64,000 nt of DNA from Larimichthys crocea (Eukaryota > Chordata > Actinopteri > Sciaenidae), in assembly GCF_000972845.2 (NCBI RefSeq), contig NC_040021.1, positions 11,436,908-11,500,907 on the forward strand, read 5' to 3'. A program made the position numbers and the translations under genes. The notes under the pieces were generated by a model. It had not been told where the DNA came from. It worked only from the letters and a program-made list of their open reading frames with translations, and did not search any database. Positions within the stretch are counted from its first letter, which is position 1; each line of letters starts with the position of its first letter. This document shows positions 36,102 to 48,530 of this stretch, piece by piece.

Positions 36102-39100
36102 CAGTGAAATCAAGCCTTATCTGCAAAAAAAGGGGTTACTGAGTGCAAAACAGCCAGGCAAGAAAGGTAAGACTATTTGATATCGTGTGAGTCAGATTTT
36201 TCCCAGGAGACAATTTCTAGATGAAAGCAGATGCTGTTGCCTTTGCATGTAGCATTGGTCAGCCCATGCAGGATGTTATGTTTTCACACTGTCCCCCACT
36301 CTTTTATTGTACAGATGGTAACGTGTGAAGTGTGATTTTCTCAACTCTCAACACAAAATTCCCATGCCCAGTTTACTGTCAGACCAGCAAAACAATCCCA
36401 GCTCAGCCTTGTTTAAACTGCTGCTTGACGGCTCCCAACCCCCCATCCACACCAACCCCCTCCAAATCCAGTCTTGCAGCGAAAAAAAGGGACCCCACCC
36501 AAAATTTGGAAGACTTTACATGGTGGTTGTTTTTGTGTTGCTCACTCTGTCTTTCTCCCTCTCTTTGTATATGCCCATTAGTTATCAGTCAATGAACATT
36601 CAAGCGGATTGCATGCATAGGAATGAACAAAAACAACATAATTTTACAGTCATTTTGCTCCACAGTCTAACAAGCATTAACCATGTAATGCATGTTGCAT
36701 TAAAAAAAAAAAGCTCAAATATCACGCTGAACAGCAGTTTTGATCCTGTGGTACGAGTATTCAAGTTGAGATACTGGTTGCTTTAGCTGCTACATGAAGG
36801 TGTCAGTAAAGACAATAATGTGTACTAGGTTTTATGTTCTATGGTATTTTATCTGTTCTCAACTGATATTTAGATGTTTATGTTTTGAAGGACATGGCTC
36901 AGTTATGGGAATAATTATCATAAAACCTCATCATTAAAAAACCCTTTGAAGAAAAAACAAACAAAAAAACATCAGTTTTGCAACAGTTTGATGTGGTATT
37001 CAGGCATTTAAAGATACTTTTCAGAGGTAGAACCTTTCAAAAAATTAATTAGTCTTCTGTGGGCTGCATTTAAAAAACAAAGAAATTAGTTGCCCATAAG
37101 CATTCCATCACTTTTTTCTCCCCCGAGTTCCCTTTATCAATAACTAATTAATGTTCCCAAACAACAGCTCCAAGAATAGTGAATTTTAATCACAGTCCTG
37201 TTATCTCATTGCCAATGGCCTCAGGGGAACACAGTAGTTTTGCAAACTGTGGCTTGGTGAAGTGTTTTTTGAAGACAGAGCTGTTAACCACATTTGTGTT
37301 GCAAATAGGATTTGTTCTCCGTTCTGGCAGAACATAACATGATGCGCTGTCAATGCAAGAGATTCGGAAAACACGAATGTCATGCATTGTGCAATCTCAT
37401 GCACTGTTTTAAGTCATTTGCTTTTACTTTTTACTTTCAAGTGCACAGCTTCAAGCCTTTTGAAGAGGAAAAACAGGCTTTGTGCTGGCACTGAACTTAG
37501 AACTTGTCATCTAAACTGAAACTTCCAGTACCTCTAATGTGTCAGCTGCGGTAGCAGACAATGTGTCCCAGCCCATTTTTATTCAAGCGATTTTCCCCAG
37601 TGAGGCAGTCAAAAATTATCCACAGTGAGTTATTTCTGACTATGTGCTGCCAGCGGAGGTGATAAGGCTGTGGATGTTGAATTTTTTCAAGTTCACTGTA
37701 TAATGATACAATTTGCTTTGTGCCTTTTTCCCTAATGGTCCCTGACGTCCAGACGCTTTGTCTTCAATCCTCAATCAGTTCCACATCCAAACAACTCCAT
37801 CAGTGTTTGTGCTTGTAGTGCATGCACTTTTGCATCACAATTTTATGGTTTCTATCCCCATGCCATTTAATTATCTACCTAAATCCCTGCTTTAGGAGGC
37901 AGTTTTTCACGTAAATTGATTCTGAAATTTCATGACAGAGATGCCAAGTTTTCACAGGTTACTGGAAACCTCTGTCCGCCTCCACTCCCTCCTCCTCCTG
38001 CCTATTCTGTCAGCACCTCTTGATTTTAACCACAGGTACAGCCGGGGCTCAGCCAATGAATGAAGCTCTCCCAGGGTTCATCCAAAGGTAACACATTTGA
38101 AGCCCAGAACCACCCCAGGGGAAACACTTCCTTATGATTATGCGTATTTTGACACCACTTTAATGCCATGAATTAAATGTAACCCAGTAAAGAAGTAATA
38201 GTGGGCATGTTTTGGATGAAGCGTTGTATGGAAATGAATTTGTTGCATTGTATCTGTCAGTTTGTCTTCACATGTTTTCAGCTGCTATGCCAAGTTAAAG
38301 TAAATGAACACTTAATGATTACTGAACAGCAGCAACGGCGGCAGCAGCAGCTCAGGTGGTAAACAAACCATTTGTCAGGCAGACTGGCAGCCTGATGACA
38401 CTTGTGCAACATCCAAAACAGTTCCTAGATCCAATTTGCAGGTGTCTCTGCACTGGTGCATAGCCATATATCATTTTGTTCAGTTGGTACAGTTTGATAG
38501 CATCTTTTATTGCTTGAAATCCAGTGTGGTTTTACTTATCATTTGTTATGATTTGATTATTTAATAGGACGTGCCTGTGCAAATAATTTAACTGGGAGTC
38601 AAAGGCAACCAGACTTGTTTGCTCTTGACACAACAGGATTTAACACTTCATCAGTCGGAACTGATTGACTCACTTAGAAATCTTTTGAATCAGATGACCA
38701 ATACTCTTTATGGATAGACTAATTTTCGCAAAAGGGATCCAAAACTATTCCACTATACTTAGCCTTGAGGTTGGCATTACCATTTAAAATTGACCATAAC
38801 ACACAGACTTGAACAAACCACCAGACTGTCCAAAACTCTGTACAGAAGCATGTAACTATGGGGCTTTAAAGGATCATTTCGGGTTTATTTAAATTTTTAT
38901 TTGAATTTCATAGCTGAGCTAACTTTTCTTACGATCATTGCTACAATGAAGTCTGACGAGGCAAACTTTCAGGGGGTAACATTGAAACTGTGTAACTGCA
39001 CAACTTATGGCATGGTAGATTAGAGAAGTTGTTTTTGATGAATTTTTCTGAAAGTTAGGGTTATACTTTCTAATCTTCCTTTCTTTTACGAACCATTCTA

Positions 39101-40398
39101 TATATCTATATGGCGATATGATCTTTTACATTCAGTGCTAATGTAAGAAGTAGTGCACCCTCTATGTAGTGAAGCTGAGGATGTGGCAGGGCAAAGAGCG
39201 AAGAGTTTGTGTCCTATGACCTGCAACTTATGTTTGCATCTTTTTAAACTGTGACCACAGTCTTTAACCAAGTATTTGGTTGCTTAACCCTAACCATAGT
39301 TTATCTGCCATAACCACATCCTTTCTTTAACCCTTACTCTAGTAGCCGTGCTTAGATATTGAAAAAAGTAACACATTTTAAAATATTTGCACTGGATGTA
39401 AACATAATTCAGGGTTTTGAAGAATAGCTGTCTGACGGATTTCTTTTTAGGAATATTACCATGTGTCCCAAGGACATTGACTCAGTTTTCTTTGTATCTG
39501 TTTTGAATAGAAAAATTCAAAATAGAAGAATTAGATGTCAAAATTATTACTACTTCTGCTACTATAAGTGAACATGTCATTTCGAGGTTGCTCAAATTGT
39601 CGCTTTGAGTTGGAATGTAATGGATGCACAGTGGACGTCTGTCCACTCACACTTGCTGCTCTCCTTGTAGCCCACTGTGCACTCAAGTGACAATAATGGG
39701 ATTTTGGGAAGCCCAGGTCAGATGTGATGAACTGCTTCCCTCTGTTAACAGAGGGTTCAAGGGGGGTGGGGGAGATAACATGTTCGTGAAAGATATGTCT
39801 GAGTTTGTTTTGTTTTTTTTAGGGTGGAGGAGACCAAGCTGTTCTACGAAAAAGGGGCGGCTAATCTTATCCAGAACCTTGACATGTTGTGCTCTGACAG
39901 AGCTCAAAGGTTTAGGTGCCACTGTACAAGAAGTACCTCAGCATGTGCTCTTGCAGTTCTTCATCTCTGCTTTTATACACCTCCTCTACAGAGACACAAT
40001 TTTCTAAATACTTCATTGGCTGCTAAAGTGTTGGTAGGTAGGCGCTGTGCGGCGGATTAAAAAAAGAAAGCAACGATAAATCATTGAAGGAAGGAGACAT
40101 GGATGGAAATAGAGTTGGAGTTGCTCTTGTTTCTACGGTAACTGTCGATGGGGAGGTACCAGGGATGAAAGTGGAGGGAAAACAAACCTCCCCGCTCCGA
40201 TGGCAACAGCACAGCAATTGGTTCTCGTTTCCTGCGAGGACAGGAAGAAAAAAAAAAAACATAACAAGGTCCCCTAGTAGCCCAGGAGACACAGTTCGAT
40301 GTTGCATCAGAAAGCAAGAGGCAGGGCAAAATGAACATGCGCTCACAAACATGCACACTCAACTTGCACGTGCACATACACACACCCGCTCGCTCTCA

Positions 40399-40421
40399 CA
40401 CACACACACACACACACACAC
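40399..40421. repeat. (CA)n microsatellite
   Basis: About 11 CA units; it keeps several frames open and so inflates ORF lengths here. Confidence 0.9.
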
Positions 40422-40479
40422 ACCCAATCACATGCTCCACTTCACCCTGCAGCCGCCCCCACCCCTCCCACTCCTGCTC

Positions 40480-40780
40480 TCTCACTCTCCCGCCAAAACA
40501 TCTACAGCACGTGAAACCTGCCTAGAAACCGAGGGGAAACTTCCGCCTTGCTGTGATTGGCCGAGCTCCCTAGCAACCGCGTATGCACAACCAGCCAGTC
40601 AGGCGCGTTGTGAGAGACACACTGACCCAATGAAACAGATTATTCAGAGGCGCGGGCAGGCACAGTGACCTGGTAACAGACAGGAGAAGAAGTCAGGGAG
40701 ATGCTGGAGGGAGAGAAGAAAAGCTTTCTGCGATTGGCTCGCAGATTTCCTCTTTGTTCTGATTGGCTTGATGCTCTCCA
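40480..40780. promoter_or_regulatory. CCAAT-box cluster, candidate (bidirectional) promoter
   Basis: Four CCAAT boxes lie within 210 bases: tgattggc at 40554-40561 and cgattggc and tgattggc near 40731-40767 (all CCAAT on the minus strand), and cccaatga near 40625 (plus strand). A ctagcaac RFX half-site (about 40570) and several CpGs accompany them. Clustered CCAAT boxes plus CpG typify TATA-less promoters. No linked exon is established; ctg|gtaaca at 40671 is a weak plus-strand donor. Confidence 0.4.
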
Positions 40781-42324
40781 CTTTGCAGTCATTCATACAT
40801 TTCTCTGCCTGCCTCAGCATTAGATGCCCTGTTTCCTCCACCCTCAGCCAGTTCGTTCAGCTTTCAGAGTGTCCACCCTGCCCTCAAGGAAATCCACTGC
40901 CCAAGGTCAAGGCAAAGTCTGCCGCTGCTGAAATGGGATTGGTTTAGACAAGCAGGAGAAGAACGAGATCCTAGTAACAAGTCTACCTCATAATGTCAGC
41001 GCGGGATTAAAGCTTGTGATCAACAACTTGTTAAACAACACAGAGTGCTCATCCTGTTGTTGCTGCTGATTAGCTTGTTATTGTCTTGCCTGTAATGGAC
41101 ACGGGCCAGCGAAAGACGTAATTAGCTTTTCACTTAATAATGCAGCGTTTGACAGGCCTGTTCTCCGGGCAAGTTGCAAGACACGAATTAGTAAATGGTT
41201 AGTTTGTTTTGAAAAACTTAGCTTTTGAAGACAGCCCGGGCGAGGTTTGCAGTCTTTTTAACCATTCCAAACTGCTTGCTCCAGTAGTGTGGGGAATTAA
41301 TGTCAATACCCTGCAGGATCAAGAGTTCACATTGAATAGTTAATGAGTTGGGGGAGAGAAGGACTCAAATGATTCTGCTATTCGAGCATGCCACGCATAC
41401 TGCCTAATTTAACATAACTGCAGGCAAAAACTCACTCAGGCAAGAACATTATACTGCTATGATTAGTAAAAACAACATTACCATCCAACATAGAAATTGC
41501 TCATAGCTCCCTAACAAATTAGTTTACTTGGGTTGGAGGAAGAATCTATATTAGAGAATTTATTTTCCTTTTCAACAATAAATGCTACTCTGTGTTTTTT
41601 TTTTTTCTGCACTGAATATTTTATTTTAATTTATGATTTGGACCTAATAAGTGTTTTCACGCTCTTTACAAATGGTACAATAGACCGTTTGTACTTTATT
41701 AAACCTCCCAGAAAGTGTGTTTTTCATGTAATGACAAATGATACAAGTCAAGCAAAACTGCAGTCAAAGACTGTTTCTTTGGTCAATGTCAAAGGTTTTA
41801 CTGCACTCTAATGCACCCACTTGACAGTTTATTTAGTATACCTACAACTACAGCAGTCTAGCAAAACAGCCCTGCAATAAAACAGAGGCTGAGCTGAACA
41901 CAAGCACACAGGGACACTTCAACAGGCACTACTGATGCATGAAGCCAAAGTTATCATTTTCGCTTTTGCAAGTATGAGAGGGTCCACTAGGGTAACTTAA
42001 ACTTCCTCATCGGAGGGTGTAAACGTAGGCTCTGTGTGGACGTCTGCATACCTCCAGTTTGTTGTAACCTCTCACACAGATTACAGAATACATCTCCATG
42101 TGACGTCCTCCCAGCAGACGTCAGAAAGTAGTACAAACTAAACTACTACCACAGCTGTCCCTGTACACATCCACTTATATCCAGGCCTTGAGTTATCAGC
42201 TACCTTAGAGCTTAACGCCTGTATAGTTTGTACATTTGCAGTGTTTCCAGCTGCCAGATTCAAACTTTAATGATGCAAGGTGGAAAAATTCAGAGTTCCT
42301 TCGTTGTAGCTAGGTGTAAGAGTA

Positions 42325-42690
42325 CGAAGCTTGAAAAAAAAATAGTTCCAGTATTTGAGAAATATGTACTTTCTTGCTGAGATTTGGTGAAAGATGAAGT
42401 CACTTCTCTTGGCCAAGAAATAGTTCTTAGTGATATAAAAGGTTAGTGATAGGTGGATTTTGTTATCTTTGAAGAGAGCCAGGCTAGCGGTCTCCCCGTT
42501 TTACAGTCTTAGTGCTATGCTATGCTATGCTATGCTATGCTAAGCTAAGCTAAGCTAAGCTAAGCTAAATTAAGCTAAGCTAAATGGCTACTGGTTGTAG
42601 CGTCATGTTGAATGTACAGAAATGAAAGCAGTATCAATCTTTTATTGTAACTCTCCCATAAAAGTGAATCACCAAAGTGTTGAGCTATGT
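42325..42690 (+). mobile_element. Foldback (long inverted repeat) teleost element with pentanucleotide core
   Basis: The left arm (agtatttgagaaatatgtactttcttgctgagattt...) and the right arm (...tgtacagaaatgaaagcagtatcaatcttttattgtaactctccc) are diverged inverted relatives. The middle holds ctcttggccaagaaatagttc, gagccaggctagcggtctccccg and a gctat/gctaa array. This arrangement matches a widespread teleost repeat in which gcttagcttagcataaagac marks the core. Confidence 0.7.
42512..42585. repeat. (GCTAT)n switching to (GCTAA)n pentanucleotide array
   Basis: About five to six gctat units followed directly by six gctaa units and a degenerate tail. Confidence 0.95.
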
Positions 42691-45219
42691 AAATACTAAC
42701 TCGGTGAAGTGTCAACGGTTCCTGGTAAAAAGGGGACTTTTACCCTTTGTTACTAGCCCTGCCTTTCTCTGTCTGTGCATACCATGCACATATGCGTTTG
42801 AGTTCTTCAGTATGAACGCTGTGTTGTGTATGATAGAAGGTGAATTTGTTCCCCAAATGAATTGCTATTAGGAGTCCCCAGAGTCCTGGGTAGCCTGAGG
42901 AATTATGGGATAAAGATCACATTGTGTTTAGCAGTCATCACAGGAGGATTTCTCATAGGGATATGTGCTTTTGTGAAATCTTAGATGTGAGTTTCTACCA
43001 TATTCTTATTGCCAAGATAAATATTACCTTGTGGGAGATAAGCACAGTCTGCATGGTGTGTGTGCAGTTGAGATTAAAGGAAGCCGAACAAGCCTTATAT
43101 CATAAAGTAAATCAGAACGTTTGATCTTCAAAGTTGAATTGTGAACTGTCAGCACCCCGAGAGATTTTGCAGACCTTGCTATAACAGGGTCAACATGAAA
43201 AGTCTTTTATTTCCTGCAGACTTTATCTAACTTATTAAAGGTCTGCGATCTTATTTTCACTCGTTGCCAAAGCCTCATTACTGTCAGAGGGGATGACATC
43301 AAGACAAACAACGCTTGAGGGCCTTTTCAAATGGCCTGGAGCACCCGATGACTCACCTAATTTAAAGCAGTGTGGTAGGGGAACATAAATCCTGCCTGTC
43401 AATATGCGGCCCCATCTTTCACCAGTCTAGGCATTTCTCGGAAGTCGATATTTGTCATGATTTTGAAGATTTTATGTTTCGTATTACGTCATTCCTCCAA
43501 GCTATGGGGATTTACATATCCTTGGGTTTCTGGGGGGGATCAGCGGAACACCGTGCTCATCCGTGAAATGACCTATTCAACTATTTTTGTTTGGCCTGTA
43601 GAGGTTTGTCTCTGCTGTCTGTGTGAAGCTAATTGGATACAGCAGAGCACCAAGCCAGGCTTCACAGCCAAGGGGAATGATTCCAGGAAATAAAGCATAA
43701 AGGCATTGTCTCTATGAAAACAGTGTGCGTTCAGGATTTTAAGCACATCACCATCGCCGGAAAAGGATTGGCAGAGAGAGACAAAAAAAGAAAGATGTTG
43801 GAGAGGTCTGTGAATAGACAGCAAAATCCTCTCTCTTCCTCTAAACACTGACACAAACAGTTCCTCTTAGTTTTGATTCCACAGGATGTAGTATTGTCAT
43901 GTTAATAATTACTTCAGCAGGAAATGCTAAGGAAGGGATTAACATATGCAATATTCATTCATGTTTGACTGTAAATCTTCCAAATACTACTCCTGGTCTT
44001 CATCAAAAGTGAATATACTCCTTATGGAAAGGTAACTTTAAATTATACAAATGCTGGGAACTTTGCTTTAATTGCATCTCATTTATTCATTCAGCTCTGA
44101 CCTACATAGCAACTTTTCCGAAAATAATTTATCAACCAAATCAATTTTCCTGTCTTGGATTAGCAGACATAGAAGACCTACACCAATTTCACAACATCAC
44201 CTCTCTGACATGGTTTAGAGATACAGCAAACCAAAACCAATTGGGCAGCTGGTTCTTTCTTTGAAATCACTCACACTTGTGCAGCTTCCTGTCTCAGGGG
44301 GGTCAGCAGCTCTGAAGGATCTCTTCTGTGGAGACTGCCTGGAGGTGTGACAGACGCCCTCTGATCTACCGGCGCCTCTGAAGATCTGAGGAGAGACTTT
44401 GCCCATACCGTCAGTCACAAGCGCTCCTCATATTAAAGCAGTGACACTTGAACAAGCCACGCAGGCACCCAGCGTGAGCCCTGATTTCCAGCGCCTTCGT
44501 AAAAATAAAGAGCTGGAGAATATCTCAGAGGGAAAAGTGGATATACTGTAACCATGTCAATCCCGGGCACGTTTTGAATAATTTTAAGGTTATCTTAATT
44601 GGACAACCATTATCCAGTAGCTCATTCAGTGCACACTTGCTCTCAGTGTGTTGGTTTTTAAGCATTTTAACTAACACCCACCATGTTTCACACTTCAAAT
44701 GTTGGAATATACAGAATGCTATTTTGTACCCCTCAGCAGCGGCTTTGCTGACATTTCTCAATTGGTGTGAAGAAATGATCCAGTTACCGCAGAGGAATCT
44801 TATGCTTGTGAAATTCTCTTTTCTGGTCAATTTATGAAAGAAGGAGGAGGCTGCATGACTGAGCTGCAAATTAATTTTACTATTTACACTGGCTTCCTTT
44901 CTCTTTTCCCAGGGGCTTCGCTTTGTGGGTGACTGAGCGTTACACAGCTTTCTGTCACTGCTGCATCAAGCACATGGGCAGCAGATGTTAGCGGTGTGTG
45001 TGCCAGCACGGTATTGGTTGCACAATAGTCTTGTGTCATTTAGATAAATTTCATTTCAGGCAGAGTTTCACAAACACACCTGTGGCCAGGACCACCTGGT
45101 TTTGGCGACCAGCACATTCCTGCAGCTTGCAGTTAGTGGAATTAATGGGCTGTCCTGAATTCACTGTGTGCGTTGGACGAATGGCTATACCACACTCCAA
45201 ATATCGTGTATGAGCTAAA

Positions 45220-45335
45220 TGGTCATTACCTGCACTATAACATGCTCACAAAGACAATGCTAACATACTTATATTTAGCAGGTGTAATATTAATCATGTT
45301 TACAATTTTAGCATATTACCATTGATATTAAGCAC
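45220..45335 (+). mobile_element. Fragment of common teleost repeat (atgctcacaaagacaatgctaacat)
   Basis: acatgctcacaaagacaatgctaacatacttatatttagcaggtgtaatattaatcatgtttacaattttagcatatta follows a frequent teleost repeat (gctaacatgctgatgtttagcaggtataatgtttaccatgttcacc). Confidence 0.6.
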
Positions 45336-45689
45336 TAAGACTTTGGGGGAAAGTCAGACTAGGAGGGTGTCTGGCAAACTGAGCCTTGGCACTAGCAAAA
45401 AGTCAACACACGTGTGCTGTAGTTTGCAAGCCATAGCCATACAGACCTCACCAGCATCTAAACAGACTGAATTTGAGGATATTTGCAGGTATATACGTGC
45501 TGTTAGGTGAAGCCTATGTGTAAGTGATAAAAACTGTAGTTCCTCGAATGGCAACTTGAGGCTGGCTACAGAATATGTCAATATCCATAATCCATATACT
45601 AAAATGTCAAGAGCCTGGTACAAAAAATAATTTCTATTTAACTCACCCATTCAAATTATATTGAGTGTATTCATTCAGCCTCCCTCAGA

Positions 45690-45855
45690 TCCACTAACAA
45701 TCCACATCCATTTTTAGATTAGCCGTTAGGCTGCAGAGGCAGGACTACAAAAATGGTGACGGTCAGAGCCTCCACATGAGTTTCAAAACGTCTTTTCAGA
45801 AACCTGTGGGTGACATCACAGATATGACGTCCATTATTTATACTGTAGATGGCTT
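45690..45855 (+). mobile_element. gatgtcac/cgttgtccat family repeat, copy 3
   Basis: tttagattagccgttaggctgcagaggcagg and aaacctgtgggtgacatcacagatatgacgtccattatttatactgtagatgg correspond to copy 2 at 22.0-22.16 kb. Confidence 0.65.
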
Positions 45856-48503
45856 CTCCCAAATGTTTGTTGTTTCACTTGCACGGTACATGTTCATTCA
45901 GCAGAAAAGCTGATCTGGGTTGTTGGTCACAGTTTGTGTTGTGTAGGAAGTGATTGAATACAAGTTCATCATCTGCATAGAGGGAAAATAAATTAAGAGG
46001 CATTATCTTGAAATAAAGAAAGATAGATTCTACCTTTTGGTGTCTCATTTTTTTCTCAAACAGGAATGCAGGACATTTGATTTGCTGAGCAGGTATGTAT
46101 GCTGTTGCCAAAAAATGATTCTATTTTAGTTAGACTTTAAAGTATCACCAAAGATATTACAATTCAACCTGAGGGGGACATGAATGACTGTTCCAAACAT
46201 CACATATATCCATTGAGTAGTCTTCCAGCTATTTTATTCTGAACCAAACTCGTCCATACTGCTAGGTTGGCTAAGAATATGTTACTTCACCTCAGGCCCT
46301 GTCATATCTGAGGGACACAAAGTGGAGGGATACACATTAATAAAATCTAAAGATCAATGTCAGGTCAAGTGTTGCAGCTACTTGTGTTCAAAGCTTGACT
46401 ATAAAATATGATGACTTGATGAGCTGTGTCCAAGACACGTATTTTCCAAGAAATTGCATCAAATATTTATGAAGGTGTTTCCACCGGAGATATTTTTAAT
46501 TGTAAGAGAGTTCTCCACTGCCTGTTTAATAATAGAATATACCAGGTAGTCGCCTAACTAGCAGTAATGGCTGGAGACACTGTCTTCTGCTCAGGGCGTT
46601 TTTGTGCGGATGAAACGATCATCATCCAGGAATGCTCACACACTGAGACAGCATCGTGACAGCCATGCCTTAAATTCAGGAGTTCACAAAGGCGAATATG
46701 TCTCTGCCTACTTGAGAGAGGATGAGTAGATTTTGGCATTGTGGAAATGAGCTGTAGCTGGCTGGTCCTCCATAGCCAGCAGCCACAGTCAGTCTCCTCA
46801 TCTTCCCCCAGTCACCCATCCCAGGGGAAGCGGGAACTGACGTGCCATTAAAGAGGCTTTGAAGAGAGGCAACTGTCAGCATGACTGCCTGCCTCTGCTT
46901 TTTAGCAGTGAAGGAATGGAAGTACAGATCTGTGTGCAATAAGGACAGAGTGAACAGCTTTTGGAGATACATCTCACTGTGACTAGTGCGCTACAACGAA
47001 TGAGAGATAGGTAGAGTGGAAAGCTTTTTCAGCAGACAAAAGATAACAGGAAGAGCATCAACATTTTTCTGAGGTAATCATATCTTAATATAGAATACAT
47101 TCAAATAATAAAGTAAGTATATACAGTAGGGGAGTTTTTATCCCATATTTCCATTTGTCCGTGACCTTAGTGACATTTCAAAGACCTAATTATCTCAAAC
47201 ACACACTCTGGGGGAGCCAAGCGTAACCAAACCCACAATGATGTCATGTGTTCAGTAGCCGTTCAGTAAAGTGACTTGACGAGAGGAGATGACCTCATTT
47301 CCTGTGTGGTTAAAGGAATCTTGGGGACTTTCTCTGCTGGCGTCAAACTACTTATTCAGATTTAAACACAAACATACAGTGAGTTTGTTTTGCTATTTTT
47401 TTGTACATTCTACTCAGAGCTGTAGCCCACAGAACAGCATCAATAGATTGGATGCCATGAATACATTTTATGCATGTCATAAAAACTAACACCCAAGGGT
47501 CATGTAGTCTCGTAAGTGACGTTTTTTAAAAATGATTTTCCACATCAAGCCAGTTCACGCCACATTTCATTGTAAGCTTGATTTCAATAGTATTCACTGC
47601 AGCCTTCATGACTCATTTTGCATACTGTCCCTTGAACGATTTCGTTCATTGTCTGTTTAGTCTCTCTGAATAAGCATGTGCCCCACCCCTCGCTCAAAGC
47701 AACACCGCCACGTCTGGTAGCACAACTGGTGCGGGATCAAAAGAAGTCTTGTAAACAACCCATGAAAAGGGTTATGTTACGGATGACACCATCACTTAAT
47801 TACAGTGTCTCTTACACAAAGCCGGGTCTTGCTTGTTACCACCATGGAGGGATGTACAGAAATGGATCCAGATGATGCTTGCTGTTACTGGACTGTGTTT
47901 CTTGATAGTAAATCCAGTAAACATGTTTATTAAGGAATTAAACAAACATGAGTTATTACTGTTGTAGCTCATCATGACAACTTCTGACTGGATACAAGAT
48001 CTGTTCATCCTTCTTTGATTCCCGTAAGTCCACGACTTAAGTTACAAGTGTGGTTTAAATGCTAAAGGAGGATTGGGAGCTCTCAGGTCACATGCATTAT
48101 ATGACCTTTGACCTTGTTTGTGTGACTGTGTCCAATGGCATGGGATGAGATCAGAAACTGTGGGCCCCATCTAGTATCTGACACAATAAACCGACAAACC
48201 AAATCACTTTTGTATTGTTTTGTTCTCTATTGTATTTCTTACTCACATGAAAAATGTGCAAACTAACATTATTTCTACCTAAAGGTCATCACCATCCAAC
48301 AGTGTGAATGACAACTAAGTGTCTTTCCACTGCCGTACTTGTGAGGAAGTGAGAAAAATTCATATCTGCTCTCATACTTTCAGCAGTTAATTGCAGTACC
48401 TGCTGTAAAAACGTCATTAAATATTGGATAAGATGTTTAACATGTTTTTACTCGTCACTGTGGAGTATTTGTAACATTTCAGCAGTTTCACTTCCGTGAT
48501 ATA

Positions 48504-48530
48504 TCTATATATATATATATAGATTATCTA
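48504..48530. repeat. (AT)n tract with flanking palindrome
   Basis: atatctatatatatatatatagattat, self-complementary and cruciform-prone. Confidence 0.85.

Larger units (their letters stand above)
34640..42320. other. Intergenic upstream of bmf, no coding gene recognised
   Basis: Holds two promoter-like patches (35.24-35.43 and 40.48-40.78 kb), a short ORF with a strong start context at 36024, an (acaac/ataac)n stretch near 35.81-35.89 kb, a (CA)n at 40399-40421 and unique-looking sequence at 37.13-37.76 and 41.08-41.25 kb. The long plus frames at 36325-36786 and 40084-40668 are judged chance openings. Confidence 0.55.

Noticed and set aside
36325..36786. 153-codon plus-strand open frame with a hydrophobic stretch
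   Set aside because: The hydrophobic part comes from a ctctgtctttctccctctc pyrimidine tract and the rest is low-information. Two overlapping frames are equally open, as expected by chance.
40084..40668. Longest open frame in the window, 194 codons on the plus strand
   Set aside because: It runs through a (CA)n array (His-Thr repeats) and poly-A, has no domain, and overlaps the CCAAT-rich promoter-like patch. Simple repeats lack stops in some frames and inflate length.
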